Below, in pieces: positions 30,270 through 39,071 of a stretch of 45,556 nucleotides of DNA. The translations under genes were made by a program, and so were the position numbers. The DNA lies in contig JAGALS010000002.1 of assembly GCA_017625065.1 (NCBI GenBank), positions 1 to 45,556 of the forward strand, in the 5' to 3' direction. The notes beneath the pieces are model-generated. The model saw nothing but the letters and a program-made list of their open reading frames with translations. It was not told the origin of the DNA and searched no databases. Source of the stretch: Clostridia bacterium (GTDB lineage: Bacteria > Bacillota > Clostridia > Oscillospirales > CAG-272). Position 1 is the first letter of the stretch. Every line of letters starts with the position of its first letter.

Positions 30270-30298
30270 TTGACACACTCATCCAAAAAGGGTACAAT
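30270..30298 (+). promoter_or_regulatory. Promoter upstream of the GH95 gene
   Basis: TTGACA (30270-30275), 17-bp spacer, TACAAT (30293-30298). Confidence 0.85.
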
Positions 30299-30347
30299 AA
30301 AACCATGTCCACCGCGACCCATACACTCTGCATTGCAAGGAGATAGC

Positions 30348-30494
30348 GTGAAAGCTCTGAAATTAAAAATCAAGCGCAACTGTTTCACGCTCAAATTCGA
30401 CCTAAGCATGGACGATGTCCATGCTTGTCGCAAGTGGCCCGGTCGAATTTCAACGGATATTTGTGCCGCCACAGTGCGGCGGATCGGAGATTGA
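30348..30494 (+). CDS. Possible 48-residue leader peptide or gene remnant
   Basis: GTG start three bases after AAGGAGAT, basic N-terminus (KALKLKIKRNCFTLKFDL), ends one base before the GH95 start. The DNA also contains two hairpins (AGCATGGAC-GAT-GTCCATGCT near 30405 and a GCCGCC/GGCGG pair near 30468), so it may be a structured leader and not a real gene. Confidence 0.4.
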   Translation: MKALKLKIKRNCFTLKFDLSMDDVHACRKWPGRISTDICAATVRRIGD

Positions 30495-30495
30495 C

Positions 30496-32703
30496 ATGAA
30501 ACATACACTATGGTACAACACCTGGGCCGAACGCTACCGTGAAGGTCTCCCCATCGGAAACGGCCGTCTGGCCGCCATGATGCTGGGACGGCCCGAAAGG
30601 CTCCGCATCGCCCTCAATCACGAATGGATGTGGCGAGGGGAGAACCGTTTCCGCGAATATCCCGACGTGTCCGACCACCTGCCCGAGATCCGCGAGGCCC
30701 TTTTGCAAGGGGATTTCCTCAAGGGTACCACCCTCGCCAACCAATACATGGGCGGACAGGGCGGTGTCACCGGCAAGCGAAACCGGGTAGACCCCTATCA
30801 GCCCGTCGGAGACCTGTGGGTGGAGGTAGAGGCAGGAGACGCGGCGCAGTACAAGCGTTCCCTGGACCTGGACACCGGTCTGGCCGTGACCGAATTTACC
30901 GCCCCTTCCGGTCGGGTCACCCAGCGGCTTTTTGCCGACAGCGCAGGCGGCTGCATCGTGGTCGAGATCACGTCCGAGTCCCCCATTGATATGACAGCCA
31001 TTCTGTCCCGCTGTGAGGACCCCCGTTGCGCGGTCACCTACCGCTATGCCGAGGACGGACTGACCCTGTGCGGAGCCTTCACCGACGGCATCTCCTTTGA
31101 GGCCGCCCTGCGCGGGAGCACCGACGGTACGATGACCGTTACGGATAACCGTCTGCACGTGTGCGGCGCCCGCCGTCTGACCCTCCTCATCCAGATCGGT
31201 ACGGATGCCAAGAACTGCCCTCCCTCGGACGAGATGGGCTGGCCTGCGGAGTTTGATTTTGAGACGCTGTTTGCGCGCCATAAAGTCCGCTTTGCCGCCC
31301 TGCGCGGGGATGCTATGCTGGACGTGGCGGTGGGTGGACGGGATGATCTGCCTACCGATGAGCGCATCCGTCTTTTCCGCGAGGGGAAAGAGCCCTCCAT
31401 GCCCCTTCTGTACTTTGAATACGGCCGTTACCTCATGGTCAGCGGCTCGTCGGGCGAGCTCCCCCTGAACCTGCAAGGAAAATGGAACGAGGACCTCTCC
31501 CCCGCCTGGCAATCGGACTACCATTTGGATATCAATTTGGAAATGTGTTACTGGTTCATCGAGACCCTGGGAATGGATCACGCCGCAGGGACCCTGTTCA
31601 ATCTGATTGAAAAGTACGTCCCCTACGGGCGGGTCATGGCCCGCAATCTGTACGGGTGCCGCGGTTTTAACTTCACCATTCAGACTGACGTATGGGGGCG
31701 GGTCACTCCCGAGTCCAGCGGCTGGGCGGTATGGCTGGGGGCCGCACCCTGGCTGGGTCAGCATCTGTTCCGGCATTGGCGGTACACCAAGGATAAGGAC
31801 TTCCTTAAAGAGCGTTGTTACCCCTACCTGAAGGAGTGCGCCGCCTTTTACGAGGACTACCTCGTGGAGCAGGGCGCAGAGTTGTGGGTCCTCCCCTCCC
31901 AGTCTCCCGAGAACCGTTTTGCAGGGACAGGTGACTGGCCGGTCTCCATCGGCATCAACAGTGCCATGGATATTGAGCTGATCATGGAGCTGCTCCAAAG
32001 CGCCATCGAGTGCGCCGAGATGCTGGGCGTGGATGCCGACAAGGTCACGGAGTGGCAGGGCATCCTCACCCGTCTGCCCACTTTGACCGTGGATAGCCGT
32101 GGGCGGCTGAATGAGTGGGATATCGAGCGGGTCGAGGTCGAGCCGGGGCACCGTCATCTGTCCCACATCTACGGTCTGTACCCCTCCCAGCTCTTTGAGC
32201 CGGGCAGTCCCGAGTGGGTAGCCTCCGAGAAGTCTTTAGATGCCCGACTCGCCTGTGGCGGTGGGCATACGGGGTGGAGCCGTTCCTGGGTGGCCTGTCT
32301 GATGGCCCGCTTGGGGCGCGGCGAGGAAGCCTGGGAGCATTTCATCCATCTGATTGGAGACTTTGCCACCATCACCCTGCTGGACCTGCATCCTCCGAAG
32401 ATCTTCCAGATCGACGGAAACATGGGCGGGACGGCCTGTGTTTGCGAGATGCTGCTGCAGAGCCGTCGCGGGGAGCTGAAGCTACTCCCTGCCTTGCCGG
32501 AGGCATGGCCCTGCGGGCGGGTGGAGAATTTCCGCGCCCAGGACGGTGTCAAGGCTAGTTTCGCCTGGGACAACGGTCGGTTGACCGAATGTGTGCTGGA
32601 GGCCGCTGAGGCTATGGAGCTGAAGGTCATCTCCGGCGCGCGGGAATGGCATCTGCATCTGGAGTCCGGGATAACACGGGTGGATGTTGGGGCTTATACT
32701 TAA
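30496..32703 (+). CDS. GH95-family glycoside hydrolase (alpha-L-fucosidase/galactosidase type)
   Basis: A 735-residue enzyme with GH95 landmarks: WYNTWAERYREGLPIGNGRLAAMMLG at the start, LPLNLQGKWNEDLSPAWQSDYHLDINLEMCYW (near residues 320-352), PSQSPEN, GHTGWSRSWVACLMARL near 590 and FQIDGNMGGTACVCEMLLQS near 640. The (alpha/alpha)6 catalytic core and flanking beta domains appear intact. No signal peptide, so it acts on imported oligosaccharides, likely fucosylated glycans. Codon choice (strong preference for CTG, GTC, GCC, CCC) differs from neighbours and resembles the gene at 43140. ATG 30496 with a weak GGAGA site. Confidence 0.88.
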   Translation: MKHTLWYNTWAERYREGLPIGNGRLAAMMLGRPERLRIALNHEWMWRGENRFREYPDVSDHLPEIREALLQGDFLKGTTLANQYMGGQGGVTGKRNRVDPYQPVGDLWVEVEAGDAAQYKRSLDLDTGLAVTEFTAPSGRVTQRLFADSAGGCIVVEITSESPIDMTAILSRCEDPRCAVTYRYAEDGLTLCGAFTDGISFEAALRGSTDGTMTVTDNRLHVCGARRLTLLIQIGTDAKNCPPSDEMGWPAEFDFETLFARHKVRFAALRGDAMLDVAVGGRDDLPTDERIRLFREGKEPSMPLLYFEYGRYLMVSGSSGELPLNLQGKWNEDLSPAWQSDYHLDINLEMCYWFIETLGMDHAAGTLFNLIEKYVPYGRVMARNLYGCRGFNFTIQTDVWGRVTPESSGWAVWLGAAPWLGQHLFRHWRYTKDKDFLKERCYPYLKECAAFYEDYLVEQGAELWVLPSQSPENRFAGTGDWPVSIGINSAMDIELIMELLQSAIECAEMLGVDADKVTEWQGILTRLPTLTVDSRGRLNEWDIERVEVEPGHRHLSHIYGLYPSQLFEPGSPEWVASEKSLDARLACGGGHTGWSRSWVACLMARLGRGEEAWEHFIHLIGDFATITLLDLHPPKIFQIDGNMGGTACVCEMLLQSRRGELKLLPALPEAWPCGRVENFRAQDGVKASFAWDNGRLTECVLEAAEAMELKVISGAREWHLHLESGITRVDVGAYT

Positions 32704-32733
32704 TCTCCGAGAAAAAACTTGAGTTCTTCACAG

Positions 32734-32800
32734 GGGCGTTCTTTGAACGCCCGCGGGCGACCGCCGAGCTTGCGCGGCGTGTCGTCCCTACCGAGGATTT
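32734..32800. repeat. Hairpin-containing intergenic repeat remnant
   Basis: GGGCGTTC-TTT-GAACGCCC followed by GCGGGCGACCGCCGAGC and CGTCGTCCCTACC. The layout resembles intergenic repeats I associate with related Clostridia. Only one copy is in the window. Confidence 0.45.
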
Positions 32801-32844
32801 ATTCAATGTTTCTATCTATTTATTAAATAAAAAAAGAGATACGT

Positions 32845-33057
32845 ATGCCTTATTTTAATTATCACGCCACCGCCAAGCGCCTGATCGCCGACGGAAAGCT
32901 GATCGGCTTTTATTTTACAGACCGTTATCACACCATTTCCCCCGCGCTTGTGCTGCTGTTTGATGACGACAAGCACCCCGTCATGCCCATTCGCGAGCAT
33001 CGCTTTGCGGAATATTTCCCCTTGCTTGCGCATATGAAGCCCTTGTTACCGCCGTGA
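32845..33057 (+). CDS. Small conserved-looking hypothetical protein
   Basis: A 70-residue protein (NYHATAKRLIADGKLIGFYF, DRYHTISPALVLLFDDDKHPVMPIREHRFAEYFPLL). The pattern resembles small Clostridial proteins of unknown function. ATG 32845 after AAAAAGAGATACGT. No membrane segment or motif that gives a function. Confidence 0.7.
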   Translation: MPYFNYHATAKRLIADGKLIGFYFTDRYHTISPALVLLFDDDKHPVMPIREHRFAEYFPLLAHMKPLLPP

Positions 33058-33101
33058 AAGCAATTTTTTTCGATCGATCGGATAATTTTTTCAATCTCAT
33101 A

Positions 33102-33130
33102 TTGACACACGAAAAAAAACGTGGTAAAAT
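33102..33130 (+). promoter_or_regulatory. Promoter of the aspS-gatCAB operon
   Basis: TTGACA (33102-33107), 17-bp spacer, TAAAAT (33125-33130), just upstream of the T-box. Confidence 0.85.
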
Positions 33131-33140
33131 AACATCAAAT

Positions 33141-33396
33141 TTAACAGACTGTGATGGAAAAAGTATTGCGGATATCCCGTTTCAAGAGAGCCGTTGGTGC
33201 TGGAAATACGGCAATGGGCACTGCAAGAAAAACGCTCCGGAGTCTGCGGAAGAAAGCCTTGCCCTGTGGCAAAAGGTGATTAGAACCGCACGTTCATCGC
33301 GTCAAGATGCAAATGAAGTGGACCGCAAGGTCAATTTGGGTGGTATCGCGGAAGTCGTCTTTCGTCCCATATGTGTGGGGACGGGAGGCGTTTTTT
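33141..33396 (+). promoter_or_regulatory. T-box riboswitch, apparent Asn (AAC) specifier
   Basis: Stem I base pairs CAGACT (33145-33150) with AGTCTG (33241-33246). The AGTA motif (33162-33165), then TTGC (33166-33169) paired with GCAA (33223-33226), place the specifier loop at about 33227-33236, where AAC (33231-33233) is followed by a purine. AGAGAGCCGTTGGTGCTGGAAA is the distal part of stem I. The T-box core TTGGGTGGTATCGCGG is at 33336-33351. The terminator is a 13-bp stem (33356-33368 with 33378-33390) and six Ts. Uncharged tRNA(Asn) would favour readthrough into aspS-gatCAB. Confidence 0.88.
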
Positions 33397-33466
33397 CTTT
33401 CCCCGCGTTCATACAAAAAACAATTAAGGGTAATATATTAAAGGAAATAAATTGGAGGAAAACCAC

Positions 33467-35242
33467 ATGCTTAGAACACATAACTGTAATGAGCTGAACA
33501 AAAACCACATCGGTCAGACCGTGACGCTTTGCGGCTGGGTCGAGACCGTGCGCGACCACGGCGGCGTGCTGTTCGTTGACCTGCGCGACCACTATGGCGT
33601 GACGCAGATCGTCTTTTCCGACGACAAGATGCTTGCCGGCATTTCCAAGGAGACCGTCGTTTTGATCGAGGGCGTCGTCACTGAGCGTGACGCCGAAACC
33701 GTAAACCAAAAGATCGCCACGGGTCTTGTTGAGGTGCGCGCCGGCAAGATCAAGGTGCTTGGCCCCTGCCAGCTCGGCCTGCCCTTCGAGATCGACGCAT
33801 CCACGCAGACGCGCGAGGAAGTGCGTCTCAAGTACCGCTACCTTGACCTTCGTAACAGAAAGATCCACGACAATATCGTGCTGCGCTCCCGCATCCTCTC
33901 CTACCTGCGCTCGCAGATGGAGGATATGGGCTTTTTGGAGATCCAGACCCCCATTCTGACCGCCTCCTCCCCCGAGGGCGCGCGCGACTATCTGGTCCCC
34001 AGCCGCAAGCACAAGGGCAAGTTCTATGCTCTGCCCCAGGCGCCCCAGCAGTTCAAGCAGCTGCTTATGGCCTCGGGCTTTGATCGCTATTTCCAGATCG
34101 CACCCTGCTTCCGTGACGAGGATGCCCGTCAGGACCGCTCCCCGGGAGAGTTCTATCAGCTCGACTTCGAGATGTCCTTCGCCACGCAGGAGGACGTGTT
34201 CGCCGTTGCCGAGCAGGTCGTGTATAACACCTTTACAAAATTCTCAAGCAAGAAGGTCTCCAAGCCCCCCTTCCGCCGCATCACCTTTGCCGACGCGATG
34301 CTGAAGTACGGCTCGGATAAGCCCGACCTCCGCAATCCCCTTGAGATCAAGGACCTCACAGGCTTCTTCGCTTCTCACGACTTCCTTGAGATCAACGGCC
34401 GCACCATCCCCTTCAAGAACAAGCTCGTGCGCGGCATCGTCGCCAACTACCTTGTGAAAAAGGACGGAGAGGGCGACGGCAAAAAGGCGTTTGAGAAGGC
34501 GATCGACACCTACTCCCGCAGCATCGGTATGAAGTTCGGCTGCGGCTATATCACCCTTGAGGGTGGCGAGTACAAGGGTCCGATCGCAAAGTTCCTGTCC
34601 GAGGAGGAAAAGGCGGAGCTCACGGCACTGTGCGGCATCAAGGAGGGTGATTCGCTCTTCTTCATCAGCGACACTCCCGCTGTGATCAACTCCCTCGCGG
34701 GACAGATGCGCACCTGGATCGGCAACGAGCTTGGACTCATCAAGAACGATTCCTTCGAGTTCTGCTTCATCGTGGACTTCCCCATGTACGAGCGCAACGA
34801 GGAAACGGGCAAGATCGACTTCACCCACAACCCCTTCTCCATGCCGCAGGGCGGTATGGACGCGCTGCTCAATAAGGATCCGCTTGATATTTTCGCTTAT
34901 CAGTACGATATCGTGTGCAACGGTGTCGAGCTTTCCTCGGGTGCCGTTCGTAACCACAATCCCGAGATCATGCGTAAAGCATTTGAGATCGCAGGCTACG
35001 GCGAGGAGGACGTTAAGGCAAAGTTCGGTGCGCTTTACACCGCTTTCTCCTACGGTGCGCCCCCCCACGCGGGCATGGCGCCCGGCGTTGACCGCATGAT
35101 CATGCTCATCGCCGAGGAGGAGACCATCCGTGACGTGATCGCATTCCCCCTCAACGGCAACGCGCAGGACCTGATGATGGGCGCACCCGGTGAGGTCACC
35201 GAGCAGCAGCTCCGCGAGGTCCACATCAAGGTTCGCGACTGA
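33467..35242 (+). CDS. aspS: Aspartyl-tRNA synthetase (bacterial type, probably non-discriminating)
   Basis: A 591-residue class II synthetase. N-terminal OB fold (GQTVTLCGWVETVRDHGGVLFVDLRD), motif 2 CFRDEDARQDRSPGEFYQLDFEMSF, the GAD insertion (residues about 290-415) and motif 3 GAPPHAGMAPGVDRMIML. Motif 3 usually reads HGGIAxGLDR; the changes are unusual but conserve Gly and Arg. Linked to gatCAB under one T-box, so it probably charges both tRNA(Asp) and tRNA(Asn) with Asp. ATG 33467 after TTGGAGGAAAA. Confidence 0.96.
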   Translation: MLRTHNCNELNKNHIGQTVTLCGWVETVRDHGGVLFVDLRDHYGVTQIVFSDDKMLAGISKETVVLIEGVVTERDAETVNQKIATGLVEVRAGKIKVLGPCQLGLPFEIDASTQTREEVRLKYRYLDLRNRKIHDNIVLRSRILSYLRSQMEDMGFLEIQTPILTASSPEGARDYLVPSRKHKGKFYALPQAPQQFKQLLMASGFDRYFQIAPCFRDEDARQDRSPGEFYQLDFEMSFATQEDVFAVAEQVVYNTFTKFSSKKVSKPPFRRITFADAMLKYGSDKPDLRNPLEIKDLTGFFASHDFLEINGRTIPFKNKLVRGIVANYLVKKDGEGDGKKAFEKAIDTYSRSIGMKFGCGYITLEGGEYKGPIAKFLSEEEKAELTALCGIKEGDSLFFISDTPAVINSLAGQMRTWIGNELGLIKNDSFEFCFIVDFPMYERNEETGKIDFTHNPFSMPQGGMDALLNKDPLDIFAYQYDIVCNGVELSSGAVRNHNPEIMRKAFEIAGYGEEDVKAKFGALYTAFSYGAPPHAGMAPGVDRMIMLIAEEETIRDVIAFPLNGNAQDLMMGAPGEVTEQQLREVHIKVRD

Positions 35243-35270
35243 AACAGATTTTAATATGGAGGTCTTGTAT

Positions 35271-35552
35271 ATGGAAAAAGACACCTTACTACTGTTAGAA
35301 AAAGTAAACCAGCTTTCCCTTTCGGAAAGCGAACGCGATACCGTTCTCGGCTTTTTTGAAAAGCGTGAGTGCGATATGGAGAAACTGAACGCCATCGACA
35401 CCGAAAATGTCGAGCGCATGGTACACGTGCTGCCCATCAACACCGTTGTGCGCGAGGACGTGGCGAAAAAGCTCTTCACCCGTGACGATCTGCAAAAGGG
35501 CGCGCCCGAAACAATGGACGGCTTCTGGCAGGTCCCCCGCGTTGTGGAATAA
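35271..35552 (+). CDS. gatC: GatC-like subunit of Asp/Glu-tRNA amidotransferase
   Basis: A 93-residue, divergent GatC: helical part (LLLLEKVNQLSLSESERDTVLGFFEKR), NAIDTENVERMVHVLPINTVVREDVA, then the C-terminal TMDGFWQVPRVVE, which matches the GatC end. It clamps GatA to GatB. ATG 35271 after TGGAGGTC. Confidence 0.85.
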   Translation: MEKDTLLLLEKVNQLSLSESERDTVLGFFEKRECDMEKLNAIDTENVERMVHVLPINTVVREDVAKKLFTRDDLQKGAPETMDGFWQVPRVVE

Positions 35553-35565
35553 GGAGGGAAAACGT

Positions 35566-36678
35566 ATGAAAAAGATCATGCTGGATCAAATGATCCTGAC
35601 CGACTGCTGCCCCACCAACGCAGGCTCCAAAATGCTGGACGGCTACACGGGACTGTTCAATGCCACCGTTGTTGAAAAATTAAAGGAGGCAGGCTATGAG
35701 ATCGCGGGCAAGCTCCCTGTTGGCGAGTTTGCGATCGACCTTGTGGGTGAGAGCTGCTTTGCGGGTGCCGACAAGGCAAGCGCCGCCGCAAAAACCCTTG
35801 AAAACGATACCGTTATGGCACATATTGCCCTTGACGTGAACGGCGCACCCCGTCGTGTTGCCGCACAGAACGGTCTTGTGTTCGCAAAGCCCACCTACGG
35901 CACCGTTTCGCGCTTTGGTATGATCCCTGTGGCTTGCTCGGGCGAGTGCGTGGGCGTTATGGCAAGGAATGCGGCTGATTGCCGCGAGGTGCTTTGTACC
36001 ATCGTCGGCAAAGACGAAAAAGACGGCACGATGCACACCGATGAGGTGTGCAAGAACGCCGCAGCTGCCGCAGCTCCCGTCAAAAAGGTCGCTGTTTTGA
36101 AAATGCCCACCGATGCAAACGATAAAATCGAGGCTACAAAAGCAAAAATGGCCGCTAACGGTATTGAAATTTGCGAAATTGACGCGGGCGTGATCGCCTC
36201 TGCCAACGCCGCTTGGAATATGCTGATGTGCGCCGAGCTTTGCAACAACGTTTCGCGCTACGACGGTGTGAAATACGGCTACCGCACGAAGAATTACAAA
36301 AATCTTGACGAGCTTTACACGAACAGCCGCACCGAAGCGTTTGGGCTTACACTCAAAACCGCTATTCTCTACGGCTCCGACGTGCTTTCCACCAAGAACT
36401 ATATGGCAAAATACGACAAGGCGATGCGCGTGCGCCGCGTGATCGTCGAAGCGTTTGCGGGGATCTTTGCCGACTTTGACGCCGTGCTGCTGCCTGCCGT
36501 TTCCAAAATGGCATACACCGAAAAGGACAGCGCGTTTGAGGAAAACGCTTACACCGCGCCCGCCTCGGTAACGGGGCTGCCCGCAGTCGTGACAAACGGC
36601 GTTCAGCTGATCGGTCCCGCCTTCTCGGACGGCGCTCTGCTCGCCCTTGCCGAGGCACTTGAAAAGGAGGGCAAATAA
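35566..36678 (+). CDS. gatA: GatA-like protein lacking the amidase catalytic triad
   Basis: A 370-residue GatA homologue, about 115 shorter than normal. The N-terminal quarter, including the catalytic Lys segment (AIKDN), is missing; it begins at the region normally CASKMLE (NAGSKMLDGYTGLFNATVVEKLKEAG). The GGSSGGSAAAVAAG loop with the cis-Ser is absent (replaced by GADKASAAAKTLEN), and the nucleophile segment GSDTGGSIRQPA reads DVNGAPRRVAA. The remainder (FAKPTYGTVSRFGMIP, the C-terminal TGLPAVVT) is GatA-like. Reading frame is clean and codon use matches the operon, so this is not a recent pseudogene. It may be structural only. A full-length GatA elsewhere in the genome is possible. Confidence 0.9.
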   Translation: MKKIMLDQMILTDCCPTNAGSKMLDGYTGLFNATVVEKLKEAGYEIAGKLPVGEFAIDLVGESCFAGADKASAAAKTLENDTVMAHIALDVNGAPRRVAAQNGLVFAKPTYGTVSRFGMIPVACSGECVGVMARNAADCREVLCTIVGKDEKDGTMHTDEVCKNAAAAAAPVKKVAVLKMPTDANDKIEATKAKMAANGIEICEIDAGVIASANAAWNMLMCAELCNNVSRYDGVKYGYRTKNYKNLDELYTNSRTEAFGLTLKTAILYGSDVLSTKNYMAKYDKAMRVRRVIVEAFAGIFADFDAVLLPAVSKMAYTEKDSAFEENAYTAPASVTGLPAVVTNGVQLIGPAFSDGALLALAEALEKEGK

Positions 36679-36679
36679 A

Positions 36680-38116
36680 ATGAAATTTGAAACTGTGATC
36701 GGACTTGAAGTCCACGTTGAGATGGCGACCAAGTCCAAGATCTTCTGCTCCTGCTCTGCCGAGTTCGGCGGCGAGCAAAACGATCACGTTTGCCCCGCTT
36801 GCTGCGGTATGCCCGGCATGCTGCCCATCGTCAACAAAAAGGTCGTCGACCTTGGTATGACCGCGGGAATGATGCTGAACTGCCACATCAACCGCACCAC
36901 CACCTTTGATAAGAAAAGCTACTACTACCCCGATCTGCCCGCCGCCTATCAGACCACACAGTGGTTTGCGCCCGTTGCCGTGAACGGCACGGTCGAGATC
37001 GAAACCGCGAACGGCAAAAAGTCGGTCCGTATCAAGCAGATCCATATGGAGGAGGACGCAGGCAAGCTCGTGCACGACGACTGGACGGGCACCTCGCTTG
37101 TCGACTTCAACCGCACCAGCGTGCCCCTGATCGAGATCGTCAGCCAGCCCGACCTTTCTTCCGCCGAGGAGGTCGTGGCATATCTGGAACGCCTGCGCTC
37201 GCTTCTGCGCTTTGCGAAGGTTTCCGACTGCCGTATGGAGCAGGGCTCGATGCGCTGCGACGTGAACCTCTCGGTCCGCCCCGAGGGCAGCGATAAGCTT
37301 GGCGTGCGCACCGAAATGAAGAATATGAACTCGCTTTCCGCGATCGTTCGTGCCATTGAGTACGAAACCGCGCGTCACATCGACGCGATCGAGAACGGCA
37401 CCGAGGAGCTTGTGCAGGAAACACGCCGCTGGGACGACGTCAAGGGCAAGAGCTTCGCGATGCGCTCCAAGGAAACCGCGGGCGATTACCGCTACTTCCC
37501 CGATCCCAACATCATGCCCGTCGTCATCGACGACGCATGGTATGATGCGATCAAGGCGTCGCTCCCCGAATTCCCCGAGGTCAAGAAGGCACGCTATACG
37601 ACAGAGCTTGGGCTTGGCGACTATGACGCCGATATCCTGACGGGCAGCCGCGCACTGTGTGACTGCTTCGAGGGCGCGCTTGCCGTTTGCGGCAACGCCA
37701 AGGAAGCCGCCAACTGGCTGATCTCGGACTGCATGAACGTGCTCAACAAAAAGCAGCTCACCGCCGACCAGCTGACCATTGACGGCAAGGCGCTTGGCGA
37801 GCTGATCGTGCTGGTCAGTGACGGCAAGGTCGGCCGCGGCAACGCGAAAAAGATCCTGGAAGCGATGTTCGAGCAGGAGCTTTCTCCCGCCAAATACGCC
37901 GAGGAAAACGGCTTCATCGTGTCCAACGACACGGGGCTGATCGAAAAGACCGTGAGGGAAGCGATCGCCGCCGACCAGAAGGCAGTCGCCGACTTCAAGG
38001 GCGGCAAGGAAAAAGCGCTGATGGCGCTGTTCGGCAAGTGCATGAAGCAGCTCAAAGGCAACTGCGATCCGCAGCTTCTTCGCACCATGCTGATCGATGA
38101 GATCAACAAGGCATAA
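36680..38116 (+). CDS. gatB: Asp/Glu-tRNA amidotransferase subunit GatB
   Basis: A 478-residue GatB. Begins FETVIGLEVHVEMATKSKIFC, with the zinc site CSC...CPACCGMPG, KSYYYPDLPAAYQTTQ, the kinase-like core HMEEDAGKL and DFNRTSVPLIEIVS, and the C-terminal helical and YqeY-like domains. All features of an active tRNA-binding and phosphorylating subunit are present. One base separates it from gatA. It ends at a strong terminator. Confidence 0.96.
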   Translation: MKFETVIGLEVHVEMATKSKIFCSCSAEFGGEQNDHVCPACCGMPGMLPIVNKKVVDLGMTAGMMLNCHINRTTTFDKKSYYYPDLPAAYQTTQWFAPVAVNGTVEIETANGKKSVRIKQIHMEEDAGKLVHDDWTGTSLVDFNRTSVPLIEIVSQPDLSSAEEVVAYLERLRSLLRFAKVSDCRMEQGSMRCDVNLSVRPEGSDKLGVRTEMKNMNSLSAIVRAIEYETARHIDAIENGTEELVQETRRWDDVKGKSFAMRSKETAGDYRYFPDPNIMPVVIDDAWYDAIKASLPEFPEVKKARYTTELGLGDYDADILTGSRALCDCFEGALAVCGNAKEAANWLISDCMNVLNKKQLTADQLTIDGKALGELIVLVSDGKVGRGNAKKILEAMFEQELSPAKYAEENGFIVSNDTGLIEKTVREAIAADQKAVADFKGGKEKALMALFGKCMKQLKGNCDPQLLRTMLIDEINKA

Positions 38117-38121
38117 AAAAC

Positions 38122-38160
38122 AAAAAGTCCGCTAACGGATACCGTTAGCGGACTTTTTTT
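38122..38160. terminator. Bidirectional terminator between gatB and the GH130-like gene
   Basis: GTCCGCTAACGG (38127-38138), ATA, CCGTTAGCGGAC (38142-38153), then seven Ts; an A-tract precedes it. Confidence 0.95.
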
Positions 38161-39037
38161 ATTCAATTCGGCCGTGTGCATAGCCAATATACTCATCGTC
38201 CCTGCGGCGTCCGTTGTACCACAAGCGATACGTGCCATCGGCGTTTTTCACGACCGTTGGCTTATAGCAGGCGTCCTCATCCCAGGTGCCGGGCGTCGGT
38301 GTGACAAGCGGATTTTCCTTCACGCGCCGCCAATGGTCGATGCCGTTCTCGGAACGGGCAGCGCAAATGCAGGCGGTATGAATGTCACGGTAGCCAATAT
38401 AGAACATCAGATATCCCTTTTCATCTCGCAAAACATCACAAGCACCGATGCGATTCTGTTCATATTCCTTTTCGGGGTTGCAACAAAAAATAGGATTTCC
38501 CTCATATTTCTTCCAACTCACACCGTCACTCGACTCGGCATAGCAGATCACGTTCGGCTCATAGGTCTCGCCCGCGGCGTACCACATTTTGAATATACCG
38601 TCCTCATGCATCACGAATGGGTTCATCACCGATTCACCCTCAAAATCGGCTTCGGGCGATAGGATGGGAGCTTCACGAAAGCGCTCAAAATGAATACCGT
38701 CCTCGGAGCGTGCCACGCCGATGTAAGAGTGACCGTTTGCCTGCCCCGTATACCACATCAAAAAGCCGTTGCCGTCGGGAGAGGGCAGCACACAGTTTCT
38801 GTTCAGATCGTCTTCCCATCCGGAATCGGGATCGTGCCGCAGCGTGATCACGGGATCGCTCCAACGCAAGCCGTCGTCGGAAAAGCTGACCGCCAATGCC
38901 TTTTGCGGCCGCCACGACAGATCCATACGCAGCTTGCCGTCATGATAACGAACAAAAGCATCAAAAATCGTACCCGTTTCAGCATTTCCAAGCACGGGCA
39001 CAGGGTGCTTTTGAAAGGAATCCTTCACTTTTTTCAT
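38159..39037 (-). CDS. Five-bladed beta-propeller glycosidase-like protein (GH130/GH43-like)
   Basis: A 292-residue protein built from repeated blades (MDLSWRPQKALAVSFSDDGLRWSDP, GFLMWYTGQANGHSYIGVARSEDGIHFER, IFKMWYAAGETYEPNVICYAESSDGVSWKKYEG, YLMFYIGYRDIHTACICAARSENGIDHWRR, YRLWYNGRRRDDEYIGYAHG). This matches the GH43/GH32/GH130-like propeller fold, whose members cleave or phosphorolyse sugars. Catalytic residues cannot be assigned with confidence. No signal peptide. It follows the MGH1-like gene by 34 bp. Confidence 0.8.
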   Translation of the reverse strand: MKKVKDSFQKHPVPVLGNAETGTIFDAFVRYHDGKLRMDLSWRPQKALAVSFSDDGLRWSDPVITLRHDPDSGWEDDLNRNCVLPSPDGNGFLMWYTGQANGHSYIGVARSEDGIHFERFREAPILSPEADFEGESVMNPFVMHEDGIFKMWYAAGETYEPNVICYAESSDGVSWKKYEGNPIFCCNPEKEYEQNRIGACDVLRDEKGYLMFYIGYRDIHTACICAARSENGIDHWRRVKENPLVTPTPGTWDEDACYKPTVVKNADGTYRLWYNGRRRDDEYIGYAHGRIE

Positions 39038-39071
39038 AGCACACTCTCCTTATTTTTGATTACGCCGTCTG

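Noticed and set aside
33054-33466. 147-codon frame overlapping the leader of aspS
   Set aside because: The DNA is a T-box with clear stem I, core and terminator; the frame has no ribosome site.
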